Assembly (NCBI RefSeq): GCF_946892675.1
Contig: NZ_CAMPOV010000001.1
Span: 842,033 to 906,032, forward strand
DNA from: Arthrobacter sp. Marseille-P9274
GTDB taxonomy: Bacteria > Actinomycetota > Actinomycetes > Actinomycetales > Micrococcaceae
Reading direction: 5' to 3'
Length of the DNA: 64,000 nt
Shown here: piece by piece, positions 10,785 through 20,009 of the stretch
How positions within the stretch are numbered: position 1 is the first letter of the stretch
How the letters are laid out: every line of letters starts with the position of its first letter
Position numbers and translations under genes: made by a program
The notes under the pieces: generated by a model
Database searches by the model: none
Told to the model about the DNA's origin: nothing
What the model saw: the letters and a program-made list of their open reading frames with translations, nothing else

Positions 10785-11262
10785 TCAGTTCCACCTCAAC
10801 CGGAGAGTCGAGGGGCAGGACGGCCACGCCGACCGCCGAACGGGCATGGGAGCCCCCCTCGCCGAAGACCTTGCCCAGAAGTTCGGACGCGCCGTTGATA
10901 ACGGCGGGCTGGCCGGTGAAGTCCGGCTCGGAGGCGACGAAGCCCACAACCTTGACGATCCGCGTGATGCGGTCCAGGTCGCCGATGACATTCTTGACCG
11001 CCGCCAGGGCGTTCAGGGCGCAGGTCGCGGCCAGGTCCTTGGCGGTATCGGCGGAGACGGCGTCGGCACCGTTGCCCACCTTGCCCTTCGCCGGCAGCTC
11101 TCCGCTGACCATGGGCAACTGGCCGGAGGTGTAGACGTAGTCGCCCGAGACCACGGCGGGCACGTAGGCGGCCACGGGGGCCACCACTTCCGGGAGGGTC
11201 AGGCCGAGCTCGGCGAGGCGCTCCTCGACGGCTGATACGCGGGCATCCTGCTGCTGCGCCAT
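10768..11262 (-). CDS. RidA family protein (YjgF/YER057c/UK114)
   Basis: A 164-residue RidA-fold protein. Family members hydrolyse reactive enamine/imine intermediates released by PLP enzymes. Visible family features are the segment VYTSGQLPM, the glycine-rich middle, and the C-terminal SPVEVELIAEF. It is longer than canonical RidA (about 130 residues) because of an N-terminal helix and an internal loop, as in the YjgF-like clade common in Arthrobacter. Its start lies one base after the DUF4177 stop, indicating tight coupling. Confidence 0.9.
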   Translation of the reverse strand: MAQQQDARVSAVEERLAELGLTLPEVVAPVAAYVPAVVSGDYVYTSGQLPMVSGELPAKGKVGNGADAVSADTAKDLAATCALNALAAVKNVIGDLDRITRIVKVVGFVASEPDFTGQPAVINGASELLGKVFGEGGSHARSAVGVAVLPLDSPVEVELIAEFS

Positions 11263-11263
11263 G

Positions 11264-11419
11264 CTAGTTCTTCTCCCTCTTCAGGTAGGCAACAAGGTTG
11301 GTGGAGTCCGGTCCCGGAACTACCTGGACCAGCTCCCAGCCATCATCGCCCCACTGGTCGAGAATCTGCTTGGTGGCGTGGATAATGAGCGGTACAGTGG
11401 CGTATTCCCATTTCGTCAT
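11264..11419 (-). CDS. DUF4177-like small protein
   Basis: A 51-residue ORF beginning MTKWEYATVPLIIHATKQIL and continuing DQWGDDGWELVQVVPG, which is the DUF4177 pattern (WEY near the start, then GxxGWELV). Its TAG stop is one base before the ridA ATG, so it heads the RidA-Nudix operon. Its start lies 37 bp from the divergent PBP start, so the two promoters must overlap. Function is unknown. The gene is short but its context and motif are clear. Confidence 0.85.
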   Translation of the reverse strand: MTKWEYATVPLIIHATKQILDQWGDDGWELVQVVPGPDSTNLVAYLKREKN

Positions 11420-11455
11420 AAGTCAACGGTAACGCCTGCTTGTAAACTAGGGCGC

Positions 11456-13597
11456 ATGGCGGCTCGTAAATCCCCCCTTTTTGACACTGCTACAACGCTG
11501 GGCAAAATCGTGGCATTCCTTGGCATCAGTGCGCTCTGCGGCGTTCTGGCGGCCGGTCTGCTCGTTCCTGCAGCGGCTGTGGCAGGCGTCGGGGCAACCT
11601 CATCCATCGACTATTTCGACCAGCTGCCTGACGAGCTGCAGACCAACCCGTTGTCCCAGCCCTCCAAGATCTACTCGGCGGACAACAAGCTGATCGCCAC
11701 GTTCTATGCGGAGAACCGTGTGCCTGTGACCTTGGACAAGGTCTCCCAGCACATGCAGGACGCCATCGTCTCCATCGAAGACGTGCGGTTCTACGAGCAC
11801 GGCGGCGTGGATCCCCAGGGCATCATGCGCGCCGCGGTGACCAACATGGCCGGCGGCAGCCTCCAGGGCGCGTCCACGCTGACCATGCAGTATGTCAACA
11901 ACGTCCTGATCGACGCCGGAGCTTCCGAGGGCAAGAGCGCCGACGAACTGACCATCAGCGGCACCAAGTCCATCGGGGACAAGCTGCGCGAAGCCAAGCT
12001 GGCCATCGCGCTGGAGAAGGAGTACTCCAAAGAGGAGATCCTGCAGGGGTACCTGAACATCGTGCTCTTCAGCGGCCAGACCTACGGCATCGAGGCGGCG
12101 GCCCAGACGTTCTTCGGGATTCCGGCTTCCAAGCTGAACATCCAGCAGTCCGCCATGCTCGCCGGGATGGTCCAGTCGCCCAACTACTTCAACCCGGTGT
12201 CCAACCCCGAGGCCACGAAGGAGCGGCGCAACTCGGTGCTCGCCGCCATGCTGAGCGCCAAGAAAATCACCCAGGAAGAGTACGACAAGGCTGCCGCATC
12301 GGATCTGGGCGTAGACCTGCAGCCGGTCAGCTCCGGCTGCGTCGCGGCCAGCTTCGCCGACTACTTCTGCAGCTACGTCCAGCACGTCATCATGCAGTCC
12401 GACCAGTTCGGCAAGGACGCCACCGAGCGCGCCAAGCTCCTGGCCCGCGGCGGCCTGACCATCAAGACCACCCTCGACTCCCGGCTGCAGAAGGAAGCCC
12501 AGAAGCAGATCGAGGAAGAGGTGCCGATGGGCGACGAGTCGGGCGCCGGTTCGTCGATGGTGTCGGTGGAACCGGGCACCGGCAAGATCCTCGCCATGGC
12601 CCAGAACACGAAGTACAGCCCGGAGCAGGGCGCCAAGAACACCGAGCTCAACTTCAACGTCGACGCGGACATGGGCGGTACTTCCTACGGGTTCCAGCCG
12701 GGTTCGACCATGAAGCCGTTCACGACGATCGCGTGGCTGGAATCCGGCCGCACCCTGAACGAGACTGTCGACGCCACCCGTACCTCCTACCCGGCGGGCT
12801 ACAACTGGAACGCCAGCTGCCTGCCTGCGGGCGCCTGGTTCGACAAGTGGGACTTCAAGAACGCGCTCCCCGGCTACACCCGGCCGATGTCGGTCAGCTA
12901 CGGCCTGACCAAGTCGGTCAACTCCGCGACCGTAGCCCAGGCGGCCATGCTGGACCTGTGCGACATCCGCGACGCCGCCACCCGGATGGGCGTGCACCGG
13001 GCCGTGGACGGCAAGCCGTTCGAGGTCAACAGCCCGTCCTTCGTGATCGGCGGCCAGGAGGTGTCGCCGCTGACCATGTCGGCGGCCTTCGCCACGATCG
13101 CCAGCGGCGGCATGTACTGCACCCCCATCTCCCTGAACGAAGTCACGGACGCCCAAGGCAAGAAGTACGAGGTGCCGCAAAAGTCCTGTGAACGAGCCAT
13201 CTCCGAGGACGTCGCCAAGGCGGTGACGGTCCCGCTGGAGAACCTGGTCAACGACAGTCCCGGCTACATGAACCCCATCGGCGTCCCCGCGGCGGCGAAG
13301 ACGGGTACCACCGACGTGTCGGAGCAGACCTGGACCGTCGGCTACACCAAGGGCATCTCCACCGCCTCGTGGGTGGGCAACTGGACCAACTACGAGTCGC
13401 TGAACGACATCCCGATCAACGGCGTCTCCCGTGACTATGTGGACGGCGCCACCATCGCCGGCGCGCAGTGGACCGACTACATGTCCGCGGTCGCTCCGCT
13501 CTACGACACCGGCAGCTTCGGGAGCCCGCCAAGCAGTTTGGTCAACGAGCCGGGCCGGTCTTCGGACAACGGCGGCAACGGAAATAACGACGACTGA
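11456..13597 (+). CDS. class A penicillin-binding protein (bifunctional)
   Basis: Polymerises and cross-links peptidoglycan. After a short cytoplasmic tail and one membrane anchor (about residues 18-46), the glycosyltransferase domain carries the catalytic glutamate E108 in SIEDVRFYEH and the GASTLTMQ motif. The transpeptidase has STMK (S417, K420), SVN (487-489) and KTG (615-617). The frame runs further upstream, but the ATG at 11456 follows TAAACT by 7 nt (leaderless pattern) and gives 713 residues with a normal N-terminus. The C-terminal tail is Gly/Asn-rich. A metallophosphoesterase gene starts 2 bp after its stop. Confidence 0.95.
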   Translation: MAARKSPLFDTATTLGKIVAFLGISALCGVLAAGLLVPAAAVAGVGATSSIDYFDQLPDELQTNPLSQPSKIYSADNKLIATFYAENRVPVTLDKVSQHMQDAIVSIEDVRFYEHGGVDPQGIMRAAVTNMAGGSLQGASTLTMQYVNNVLIDAGASEGKSADELTISGTKSIGDKLREAKLAIALEKEYSKEEILQGYLNIVLFSGQTYGIEAAAQTFFGIPASKLNIQQSAMLAGMVQSPNYFNPVSNPEATKERRNSVLAAMLSAKKITQEEYDKAAASDLGVDLQPVSSGCVAASFADYFCSYVQHVIMQSDQFGKDATERAKLLARGGLTIKTTLDSRLQKEAQKQIEEEVPMGDESGAGSSMVSVEPGTGKILAMAQNTKYSPEQGAKNTELNFNVDADMGGTSYGFQPGSTMKPFTTIAWLESGRTLNETVDATRTSYPAGYNWNASCLPAGAWFDKWDFKNALPGYTRPMSVSYGLTKSVNSATVAQAAMLDLCDIRDAATRMGVHRAVDGKPFEVNSPSFVIGGQEVSPLTMSAAFATIASGGMYCTPISLNEVTDAQGKKYEVPQKSCERAISEDVAKAVTVPLENLVNDSPGYMNPIGVPAAAKTGTTDVSEQTWTVGYTKGISTASWVGNWTNYESLNDIPINGVSRDYVDGATIAGAQWTDYMSAVAPLYDTGSFGSPPSSLVNEPGRSSDNGGNGNNDD

Positions 13598-13599
13598 CC

Positions 13600-14544
13600 G
13601 TGGCCGCTGACACTCTGCGCCGCACCCTTGTTACTGCCGGCCGGGTGGCACTTGGTGCCGCCGCGGCCGGCAGTGCCGTGCTGGCCTACGGAAGCCTGAT
13701 CGAACGCAACCTCTTCGGAGTGCGGGAAGAAACCCTGCAGGTCCTGCCGCCCGGTCGCCGCCCGCTGAAGCTGCTCCATCTGTCGGACATCCACATGACG
13801 CCCGGCCAGAAGCGCAAGCAGGCTTGGCTGCAGGCCCTGGCCAACCTGGAACCGGACCTCGTCGTCAACACCGGCGACAACCTCAGCCACCGCCAGGCCC
13901 TCGACCCGCTGCTGGACGCCCTCGGCCCGCTCCGCGAGTTCCCCGGCGTCTTCGTGCCGGGCTCCAACGACTACTACGCGCCGGTCCTGAAGAATCCGTT
14001 CACGTACTTCGCCGGTCCCTCCAAGCAGCCGCCGGACTACGCCGACCGGGAGCTGCCGTGGCGGCGCATGCACGCCGTCTTCGGCGAGTCCGGCTGGATC
14101 GACCTTTCCAACCGGCACCAGTCCATGGTGCTGCACGGCCTGCGACTGGACTTCACCGGGGTCGACGATCCGCACCTGGGCCGCGACCGGTACACCGGCT
14201 TTCCCCACGGCTCTTCCACCGACGGCCAGTCGGACCACCTGCGGATCGCGGTGGCGCACGCCCCGTACCAGCGCGTCCTGGACTACTTCACTGCCGACCG
14301 TCCGGACATGATCCTTGCCGGGCACACCCACGGCGGCCAGGTCTGCGTCCCCGGCTACGGGGCATTGGTCAGCAACTGCGACCTGCCCACCTGGCGGGCG
14401 CGCGGGCTGACCTACTGGGAGCATGCCGGCCACAGCGTCCCGCTGAACGTCTCGGCCGGGCTGGGCACTTCGCGGATGGCTCCCATCCGGATCGCCTGCC
14501 GCCCGGAAGCCGTCCTGCTCCACCTGACGGCGCGTCCCGCCTGA
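13600..14544 (+). CDS. calcineurin-like metallophosphoesterase
   Basis: A 314-residue protein with an N-terminal hydrophobic segment and metallophosphoesterase motifs in order: LHLSDIHM (D and H ligands), NTGDNLSH, GSNDYY where family members usually have GNHD, and AGHTHGGQ. It resembles the YkuE/YaeI group, which sits at the membrane; the substrate is unknown. The GTG start lies 2 bp after the PBP stop, so it is probably cotranscribed with the PBP. The change of GNHD to GSND replaces the usual histidine and is worth noting for activity. Confidence 0.9.
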   Translation: MAADTLRRTLVTAGRVALGAAAAGSAVLAYGSLIERNLFGVREETLQVLPPGRRPLKLLHLSDIHMTPGQKRKQAWLQALANLEPDLVVNTGDNLSHRQALDPLLDALGPLREFPGVFVPGSNDYYAPVLKNPFTYFAGPSKQPPDYADRELPWRRMHAVFGESGWIDLSNRHQSMVLHGLRLDFTGVDDPHLGRDRYTGFPHGSSTDGQSDHLRIAVAHAPYQRVLDYFTADRPDMILAGHTHGGQVCVPGYGALVSNCDLPTWRARGLTYWEHAGHSVPLNVSAGLGTSRMAPIRIACRPEAVLLHLTARPA

Positions 14545-14672
14545 GCCGGGAAGCCGGGCGCGGGCTTTGTGTCGCGGTTCACGGCGCCCCCGATTTCAGC
14601 TTTTCGCACATCTCCGCTATTCTTGAACAGTTGCTTTTGCCGATGTGAACAACGACGGCGGGGCTTCAGTTT

Positions 14673-14747
<75 letters not shown>

Positions 14748-14757
14748 GGAACTCTCC

Positions 14758-14804
14758 AAAGGGCCTCCGGGCCGGCTGATTCAGCCGGCTCCGGGGGTCC
14801 TTTT
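14758..14804 (+). terminator. terminator after tRNA-Pro
   Basis: A GC-rich hairpin with imperfect arms (14758-14780 and 14781-14804) ends in a short T-run (CCTTTT), 11 nt after the tRNA. Confidence 0.75.
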
Positions 14805-14939
14805 CAGTTGCGCAGGTTCCTCGCCCTCCGTCCAGCCCTCCATGCAACTTTCCCCATTCGGCCTTCCCTTGGCTGCCGGCGCCCCGCCTATCCGGCACGT
14901 GGCTTGATCTTTGCGCCGATTCCACAAAGTATTGGTTCC

Positions 14940-16097
14940 ATGGCTGAAGGAGAGCGCAAGGCGCTGATCGTTGGAGCGGGAATCGGCGGGCTGGCTACGG
15001 CACTTGCCCTGCAGAACGCCGGGTGGAAGGTCGAGATCCTGGAGCGCTCCGGATCGCTGGAACCCCCGGGAACCGGCCTCTCGCTCTGGCCCAATGCCCT
15101 GGCCGCGCTCGAGCGCCTCGGCGTCCTGGACGAGATCCTCGCGGCCGCTGTGCCCGTCCGCGGCGACGTGCTGGACATGGACGGCGAGCCGATCATGCTG
15201 CTGGAGCAGCTCGAGGTCCGCCGCCGGTACGGCTTGCCCATCCAGATGATCCACCGCAACGACCTCACCTCGATTTTGGCCAAGCGGCTGAAGGTCAACA
15301 CCGTCCATCTCGGACTCGGAGTGACGGCCTTCCACCTGGGCTTCCCGCGCAGCTCCGTCGAAATCAGCACGGGAGGACGCAAGAATGCCGACTTGGTGGT
15401 CGGGGCGGACGGTCTCTACTCCGTGGTCCGCAGCGCCCTGCTCGGGGTTGGCGCCCCCCGCTCCTCCGGCACGACGGCTCTGCGCGGAATCTGCGACGCC
15501 GCCGGGCTGGACAACGGCTTGGTTCCGTGGGGGGAGATGTGGGGCGACGGCGGCGTCTTCGGCGCCACGCCGCTCCCCGGCGGCCGGGTCTACTGGTACG
15601 GCACGCTGCCGACCAAGGCCTTGGACCCGTACCGGAGCCAGGGCTGGAAGACCGCCGCCGCCAGCACCTTCGCGCCCTGGCACCGGGGCATCAGGTCCGT
15701 GATCGAGCGGACGCCGGAGGACGCCATCATGGCCCACGAACTCTTCGACCGGAAGCCGGAACCCGTCTGGTCCGCCCGCTCCGCCACGCTCGTTGGCGAC
15801 GCGGCGCATCCGATGCTGCCGTTCCTCGGCCAGGGCGGCTGCCAGGCACTGGAGGACGCGGTGGCGCTGGCGGACGCCCTCGCCCAGCACGAAGCGGTGG
15901 CCGACGGCCTGATCGCCTACGAATCGGCCCGGACCCGGCGCGCCAACAAGATCGTCTCGCAGTCCCACTCCATGGCGCGGCTGGCCCAGCTGGATTCGGA
16001 GAAGCTCCGCAAGGCCCGCAACACCGCGATGCGGCTGCTGCCCAAGAGCTTCCGGCTCAAGCAACTGGACGCCGTCGTCGGCTACGAAGGACGTTGA
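14940..16097 (+). CDS. FAD-dependent monooxygenase (PHBH family)
   Basis: A 385-residue group A flavin monooxygenase. The N-terminal dinucleotide motif is GAGIGGLATALALQ with ERSG following. The mid-protein DG motif reads VGADGLYSVVRSAL and the C-terminal GD motif reads LVGDAAHPMLPFLGQGG. Relatives hydroxylate aromatic or polyketide substrates with NAD(P)H; the substrate cannot be read here. The ATG at 14940 gives a normal start at the Rossmann fold, whereas the frame upstream would translate the tRNA. No clear Shine-Dalgarno is visible. Confidence 0.92.
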   Translation: MAEGERKALIVGAGIGGLATALALQNAGWKVEILERSGSLEPPGTGLSLWPNALAALERLGVLDEILAAAVPVRGDVLDMDGEPIMLLEQLEVRRRYGLPIQMIHRNDLTSILAKRLKVNTVHLGLGVTAFHLGFPRSSVEISTGGRKNADLVVGADGLYSVVRSALLGVGAPRSSGTTALRGICDAAGLDNGLVPWGEMWGDGGVFGATPLPGGRVYWYGTLPTKALDPYRSQGWKTAAASTFAPWHRGIRSVIERTPEDAIMAHELFDRKPEPVWSARSATLVGDAAHPMLPFLGQGGCQALEDAVALADALAQHEAVADGLIAYESARTRRANKIVSQSHSMARLAQLDSEKLRKARNTAMRLLPKSFRLKQLDAVVGYEGR

Positions 16098-16154
16098 CAA
16101 CCACCGGCTTCGGCGCTGCAATGGCTGAAGGAGCCACTGCGCGCGGAGGTCGCC

Positions 16155-16730
16155 ATGAGCCTGCTGGAATACGCCCAACTGGTGCTGGCCGGGCTGGCTG
16201 GCGTCGGCATCCTTGCGGCCAGCAGCCGGGCCGCCGCCGCGCCACGAGGCGGGGGGACGGATGCAGCATTCTGGTACTGCTTCGCCGGAGCCGTAGCGGC
16301 CCTGGTGCCGCTGCTGTGGGCCTATTCGCTCGGCCCGGCGGCCGGCGCCACCGTGCTGGCGCTGCTCCTGCTGGCCGGCATCCCCGCCGCGGCGCATGTC
16401 CTGAAAACCATCGGGCACCGGCGTCCCGTTCCTCCGGACCCCGCCTGGCAGCCGGCGGCCGATACCCACGCAGCGCTGGCGGCGCGCTGGCTGGCCTATG
16501 AACTCAACCCCGCTCCCCCGCCGGGCGCCGAGGTCCTGACGGATCCCGCCGCCCCGGCCACGTCCGCCATGGTCCGCGCGCTGGACCGCGCCAACCGGCT
16601 GCGGCCGGACCCCTCGGCGCTCCCGGCCGCACAGCGGACCTCGGCCTACATCCTGGCGGTCGCCGAGTTCTCCCGCCGGCTGGACGAGGCGGAAGCAGCC
16701 GCCGGAATCAGTCGAACTGCCGGCCGGTGA
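16155..16730 (+). CDS. hypothetical membrane protein
   Basis: A 191-residue protein I cannot assign. The first 95 residues contain three hydrophobic stretches (near 5-22, 38-56 and 58-80). The rest is a Pro/Ala-rich soluble tail with a predicted helix at the end (AQRTSAYILAVAEFSRRLDE). GGAGG lies 8-12 nt before the ATG. It follows the monooxygenase by 57 bp in the same direction and overlaps the convergent purC end by 23 bp. Confidence 0.7.
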   Translation: MSLLEYAQLVLAGLAGVGILAASSRAAAAPRGGGTDAAFWYCFAGAVAALVPLLWAYSLGPAAGATVLALLLLAGIPAAAHVLKTIGHRRPVPPDPAWQPAADTHAALAARWLAYELNPAPPPGAEVLTDPAAPATSAMVRALDRANRLRPDPSALPAAQRTSAYILAVAEFSRRLDEAEAAAGISRTAGR

Positions 16731-17601
16731 GGCGCTCGTAGGCCTCCACGTAGCGCGCCCGCGTCTTGGCCACGATGTCCTCCGGCAGCGCCGGCGGCGG
16801 CGTATCGGAGGCCTTGTCCCAGCCCGAGGCATCGGAGGTCAGCCAGTCCCGGACAAATTGCTTGTCGAAGGAGGGCTGGGCCTTGCCCGGCTCATAGGTT
16901 GCGGCGTCCCAGAAGCGCGAAGAGTCCGGCGTGAGCACCTCGTCGCCCAAGGTGATCGCGCCCGTCACCGGGTCCGTGCCGAACTCCACCTTGGTGTCGG
17001 CCAGGATGATGCCGCGGCTGCGGGCGATCTCCTCGGCGCGGCGGTAGATGGCGAGCGTCGTGTCGCGCAGCTTGGCGGCGATGTCGTCACCCACGATCGC
17101 CGTCATGTCGTCGTAGGTGATGTTCTCGTCGTGCTCGCCGACCTCGGCCTTCGCCGACGGCGTGAAGATCGCAGGCTCCAGCCGCGATCCGTCGACCAGA
17201 CCGCCGGGCAGCGGAAGCTCGCACACCGTTCCGGATACACGGTACTCCGCCAGGCCCGAGCCGGTGAGGTAGCCGCGGGCGATGCACTCGACCGGGAACA
17301 TGTCCAGCTTGCGGCAGACCATGGCCCGGCCGGCCACGGCCTCGGGCACGTCGGTGGAGACGACATGGTTATCAATCCCCCCGAGCTGCTCGAACCACCA
17401 CAGGCTCAGCTGGGTCAGGATCCGGCCCTTGTCCGGGATCGGCGTGGCCAGCACGTGGTCGTAGGCGCTGATCCGGTCGCTCGCCACGACCAGCACCGTG
17501 TCGCCGTCGGCGTCTGCCTCCGGGACGTACAGGTCCCGAACCTTTCCGGAGTAGACGTGGGTCCAGCCCGGCAGCTCCGGGTGTCCTGGCTCGAAGTTCA
17601 T
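16708..17601 (-). CDS. purC: SAICAR synthetase
   Basis: Joins aspartate to CAIR to give SAICAR in purine synthesis. The protein (297 residues) has the ATP-binding SGKVRDLY at the N-terminus, SDRISAYDHV, ECIARGYLTGSGL and ADTKVEFG, all conserved in the longer PurC form. The start overlaps the purD stop in an ATGA, so purD-purC is one operon. The opposite-strand purF-purM pair lies 3.2 kb away, giving a loose purine cluster. Confidence 0.97.
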   Translation of the reverse strand: MNFEPGHPELPGWTHVYSGKVRDLYVPEADADGDTVLVVASDRISAYDHVLATPIPDKGRILTQLSLWWFEQLGGIDNHVVSTDVPEAVAGRAMVCRKLDMFPVECIARGYLTGSGLAEYRVSGTVCELPLPGGLVDGSRLEPAIFTPSAKAEVGEHDENITYDDMTAIVGDDIAAKLRDTTLAIYRRAEEIARSRGIILADTKVEFGTDPVTGAITLGDEVLTPDSSRFWDAATYEPGKAQPSFDKQFVRDWLTSDASGWDKASDTPPPALPEDIVAKTRARYVEAYERLTGRQFD

Positions 17602-18911
17602 GCCTGCTCCTTCGCGGTTTCGGTGTTGATGCCCCGGGCCGGAATGCTGATGCCGCCGTTCGCCGCCTTGAGCGCGATGTCCGTGCGGTGCTGCGAACCG
17701 TCCAGGTGGATCAGCTCGACCCCTTCGTAGGCCTTCTCGCGGGCGTGGACCAAGTCCTCACCGAGGGCGACGACGGCGAGCACGCGCCCGCCGGCGCTGA
17801 CCACCTTGTGGTTTTCGTCCAGCTTGGTCCCGGCGTGGACCACGTGCACGCCCTCGAGGGCGTTGGCCTTCTTCAGCCCGCGGATCCGGTCGCCCGTGCG
17901 CGGCGTCCCTGGGTAGTTCTCGGCGGCGACCACCACGGCGACGGCGCTGTCCCGGGACCAGCGCAGCTGTTCCTTCCCGTCCAGCTCCCCCTTGGCGGCC
18001 GCCAGCAGCAGCTTGCCGAGCGGCGTACGCAGCCGCGCCAGCACGGCCTGGGTCTCCGGATCACCGAACCGGGCGTTGAACTCGATGACGCGCAGGCCGC
18101 GGCTGGTGACGGCCAGGCCGCAGTACAGCACGCCGACGAACGGCGTTCCCCTGTTGTCCATCTCCTTGAGCGTGGGCAGCGCGACGCGGTCCATGACCTC
18201 GTCCACGAAGCCCTCCGGCAGCCACTCCAGCGGCGTGTAGGCTCCCATGCCGCCCGTGTTCGGGCCCTCGTCGCCGTCGTGGATGCGCTTGAAGTCCTGC
18301 GCCGGTACCAGCGGAACCGCATGCTCGCCGTCGCAAATGACGAACAGCGAGACCTCGGGACCGTCCAGGTACTCCTCGATCACCACCTGCCCGCCGGCGT
18401 CGAAACACGACTGGGCGTGCGCCAGGGCCTCGCCGCGGTCCGAGGTCACCACCACGCCCTTGCCTGCGGCCAGCCCGTCGTCCTTGACCACGTAGGGCGC
18501 GCCGAAAGTGTCCAGCGCGGCGGCGGCCTCGTCCAGGTCCGTGGCCACCCGGGCCATCGCCGTCGGGACGTTCGCGGCGGCCATGACCTGCTTGGCGAAG
18601 GCCTTGGATCCCTCGAGCCGGGCGGCTTCCTTGCTCGGGCCGAAGACCGGAATGCCGGCCTCGCGGAGCGGATCCGCCACGCCGGCGGCGAGCGGTGCCT
18701 CCGGTCCCACGACCACCAGGTCCGACTCCAGCCTGCGGGCCAGGGCCAGCACCGCGTCCGGGTCGTTGGCGTCGATCGCGTGGGTCGAAACCAACTGGGC
18801 GATCCCGGCGTTGCCTGGAGCGGCGTGGACCTCCGTGACAAACGGGTCTTCCAGCAGCGAGCGGACAATTGCGTGTTCGCGGCCACCGGGGCCGATCACA
18901 AGTACCTTCAC
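17598..18911 (-). CDS. purD: phosphoribosylamine-glycine ligase (GAR synthetase)
   Basis: Second step of purine synthesis: PRA, glycine and ATP to GAR. With the GTG at 18911 the protein starts KVLVIGPGGREHAI, the conserved N-terminus, and is 437 residues, the normal length. The frame is open much further upstream (to 19466), but that part is antisense to the asparaginase gene and is not family sequence. ATP-grasp motifs include DDGLAAGKGVVV and NARFGDPETQ. The gene is coupled to purC by a 4-bp overlap. Confidence 0.96.
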   Translation of the reverse strand: MKVLVIGPGGREHAIVRSLLEDPFVTEVHAAPGNAGIAQLVSTHAIDANDPDAVLALARRLESDLVVVGPEAPLAAGVADPLREAGIPVFGPSKEAARLEGSKAFAKQVMAAANVPTAMARVATDLDEAAAALDTFGAPYVVKDDGLAAGKGVVVTSDRGEALAHAQSCFDAGGQVVIEEYLDGPEVSLFVICDGEHAVPLVPAQDFKRIHDGDEGPNTGGMGAYTPLEWLPEGFVDEVMDRVALPTLKEMDNRGTPFVGVLYCGLAVTSRGLRVIEFNARFGDPETQAVLARLRTPLGKLLLAAAKGELDGKEQLRWSRDSAVAVVVAAENYPGTPRTGDRIRGLKKANALEGVHVVHAGTKLDENHKVVSAGGRVLAVVALGEDLVHAREKAYEGVELIHLDGSQHRTDIALKAANGGISIPARGINTETAKEQA

Positions 18912-18996
18912 AAGGTCTAAGCCTACTGGCCCGAGGCGCGGCGCTCGAAGTGTTTCCGCACCCGGCCAGGACGCTGCGCCCCCTAGACTGGGTGCC

Positions 18997-20001
18997 ATGC
19001 CCGAAACCATCAAAGCCGCCGACGCGGTCGAACTGGCCGCCGTCGAACGCAATGGCTTCATCGAGTCCCGCCATCTGGGCGCGGCTGTCGTCATGGCGTC
19101 CGACGGATCCGTGGTCACCGCCCTCGGAGACGTCGATGCCCCGATCTTCCCGCGCTCCACCCTCAAGCCGTTCCAGGCGCTGGCCTCCATGCAGTCCGGG
19201 GTGCCGCTGCGCGGCGCCCAGGTGGCGCTCGCCTGCGCCAGCCATGTGGGCTCCTTCGACCACATGGACGTGGTCGACGGCATGCTCAAGGCCGCCGGGC
19301 TCGGCCCGGAAGACCTGCGCTGCCCGCCGGCCTGGCCGCAGGACGAGGAAGCCCGGGCGTGGCTCGTGCGCACCGACCGCAACGAACAGCGCCTTGCCTT
19401 CAACTGTTCGGGCAAGCACGCCGCCTTCCTCTGGGCCTGCACCGAAAACGGCTGGGATACCGCCACCTACCTGGATCCGAACCACCCGCTGCAGCGCCGC
19501 GTGATGGAGGTCGTGTCGGACTACACGGGCGAGGACGTCCGCCACTTGGCCGTGGACGGCTGCGGCGCCCCCGTGCCCGCGGTCTCGCTGACCGGCCTGG
19601 CCCGCGCCGTTGGGCGGCTCGCGAAGGCGCCCGGGGACCGCAACGCGGACGCCCGCGCGGCGACGGTGGCCACCGCGATGCTGGACTACCCGTGGGCCGT
19701 GCAGGGCAACGGCCGGGAAAACACGATCGTGATGGAGGAGCTGGGCATCCTCGCCAAGCTCGGCGCCGAGGGCGTGATGGTGATGGGCACGGACACCGGA
19801 GTCTCGGTGGCCGTCAAGATGCTGGACGGCAACGGACGAGCCTGCTCCCTGGTGGGCCTGACGCTGCTGGCCGCGGCCGGCGCGATCGACGCGGAACAAA
19901 TCGCGCCGGTGCTGGAAAAGGTCGTCAAGCCCGTGCTCGGCGGCGGACAGCCGGTCGGCAAGATCCGGCTGGCGTCCCCGGTGATGGCGCTGCTGGACTA
20001 G
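18997..20001 (+). CDS. asparaginase (R. etli AnsA-type)
   Basis: A 334-residue protein of the thermolabile Rhizobium-type asparaginase family, unrelated to the E. coli enzymes. Family signatures are the early RHLG and FPRSTLKPFQA segments, NCSGKHAAFLWAC, VDGCGAPVPAVSL and MGTDTGVSVAVK. It should convert asparagine to aspartate and ammonia; aspartate is also the substrate of PurC next door, though this link is only suggestive. The ATG at 18997 is preceded by TAGACT with a 7-nt gap, a leaderless-type promoter. It is divergent from purD. Confidence 0.9.
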   Translation: MPETIKAADAVELAAVERNGFIESRHLGAAVVMASDGSVVTALGDVDAPIFPRSTLKPFQALASMQSGVPLRGAQVALACASHVGSFDHMDVVDGMLKAAGLGPEDLRCPPAWPQDEEARAWLVRTDRNEQRLAFNCSGKHAAFLWACTENGWDTATYLDPNHPLQRRVMEVVSDYTGEDVRHLAVDGCGAPVPAVSLTGLARAVGRLAKAPGDRNADARAATVATAMLDYPWAVQGNGRENTIVMEELGILAKLGAEGVMVMGTDTGVSVAVKMLDGNGRACSLVGLTLLAAAGAIDAEQIAPVLEKVVKPVLGGGQPVGKIRLASPVMALLD

Positions 20002-20009
20002 GGCACGGC

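Noticed and set aside
14781-16832. 683-codon open frame on the minus strand
   Set aside because: Antisense to the monooxygenase and the following gene; low-complexity composition and no family features.
18912-19466. N-terminal extension of purD
   Set aside because: The frame is open, but it lies antisense to asparaginase and the family N-terminus starts at the GTG at 18911.
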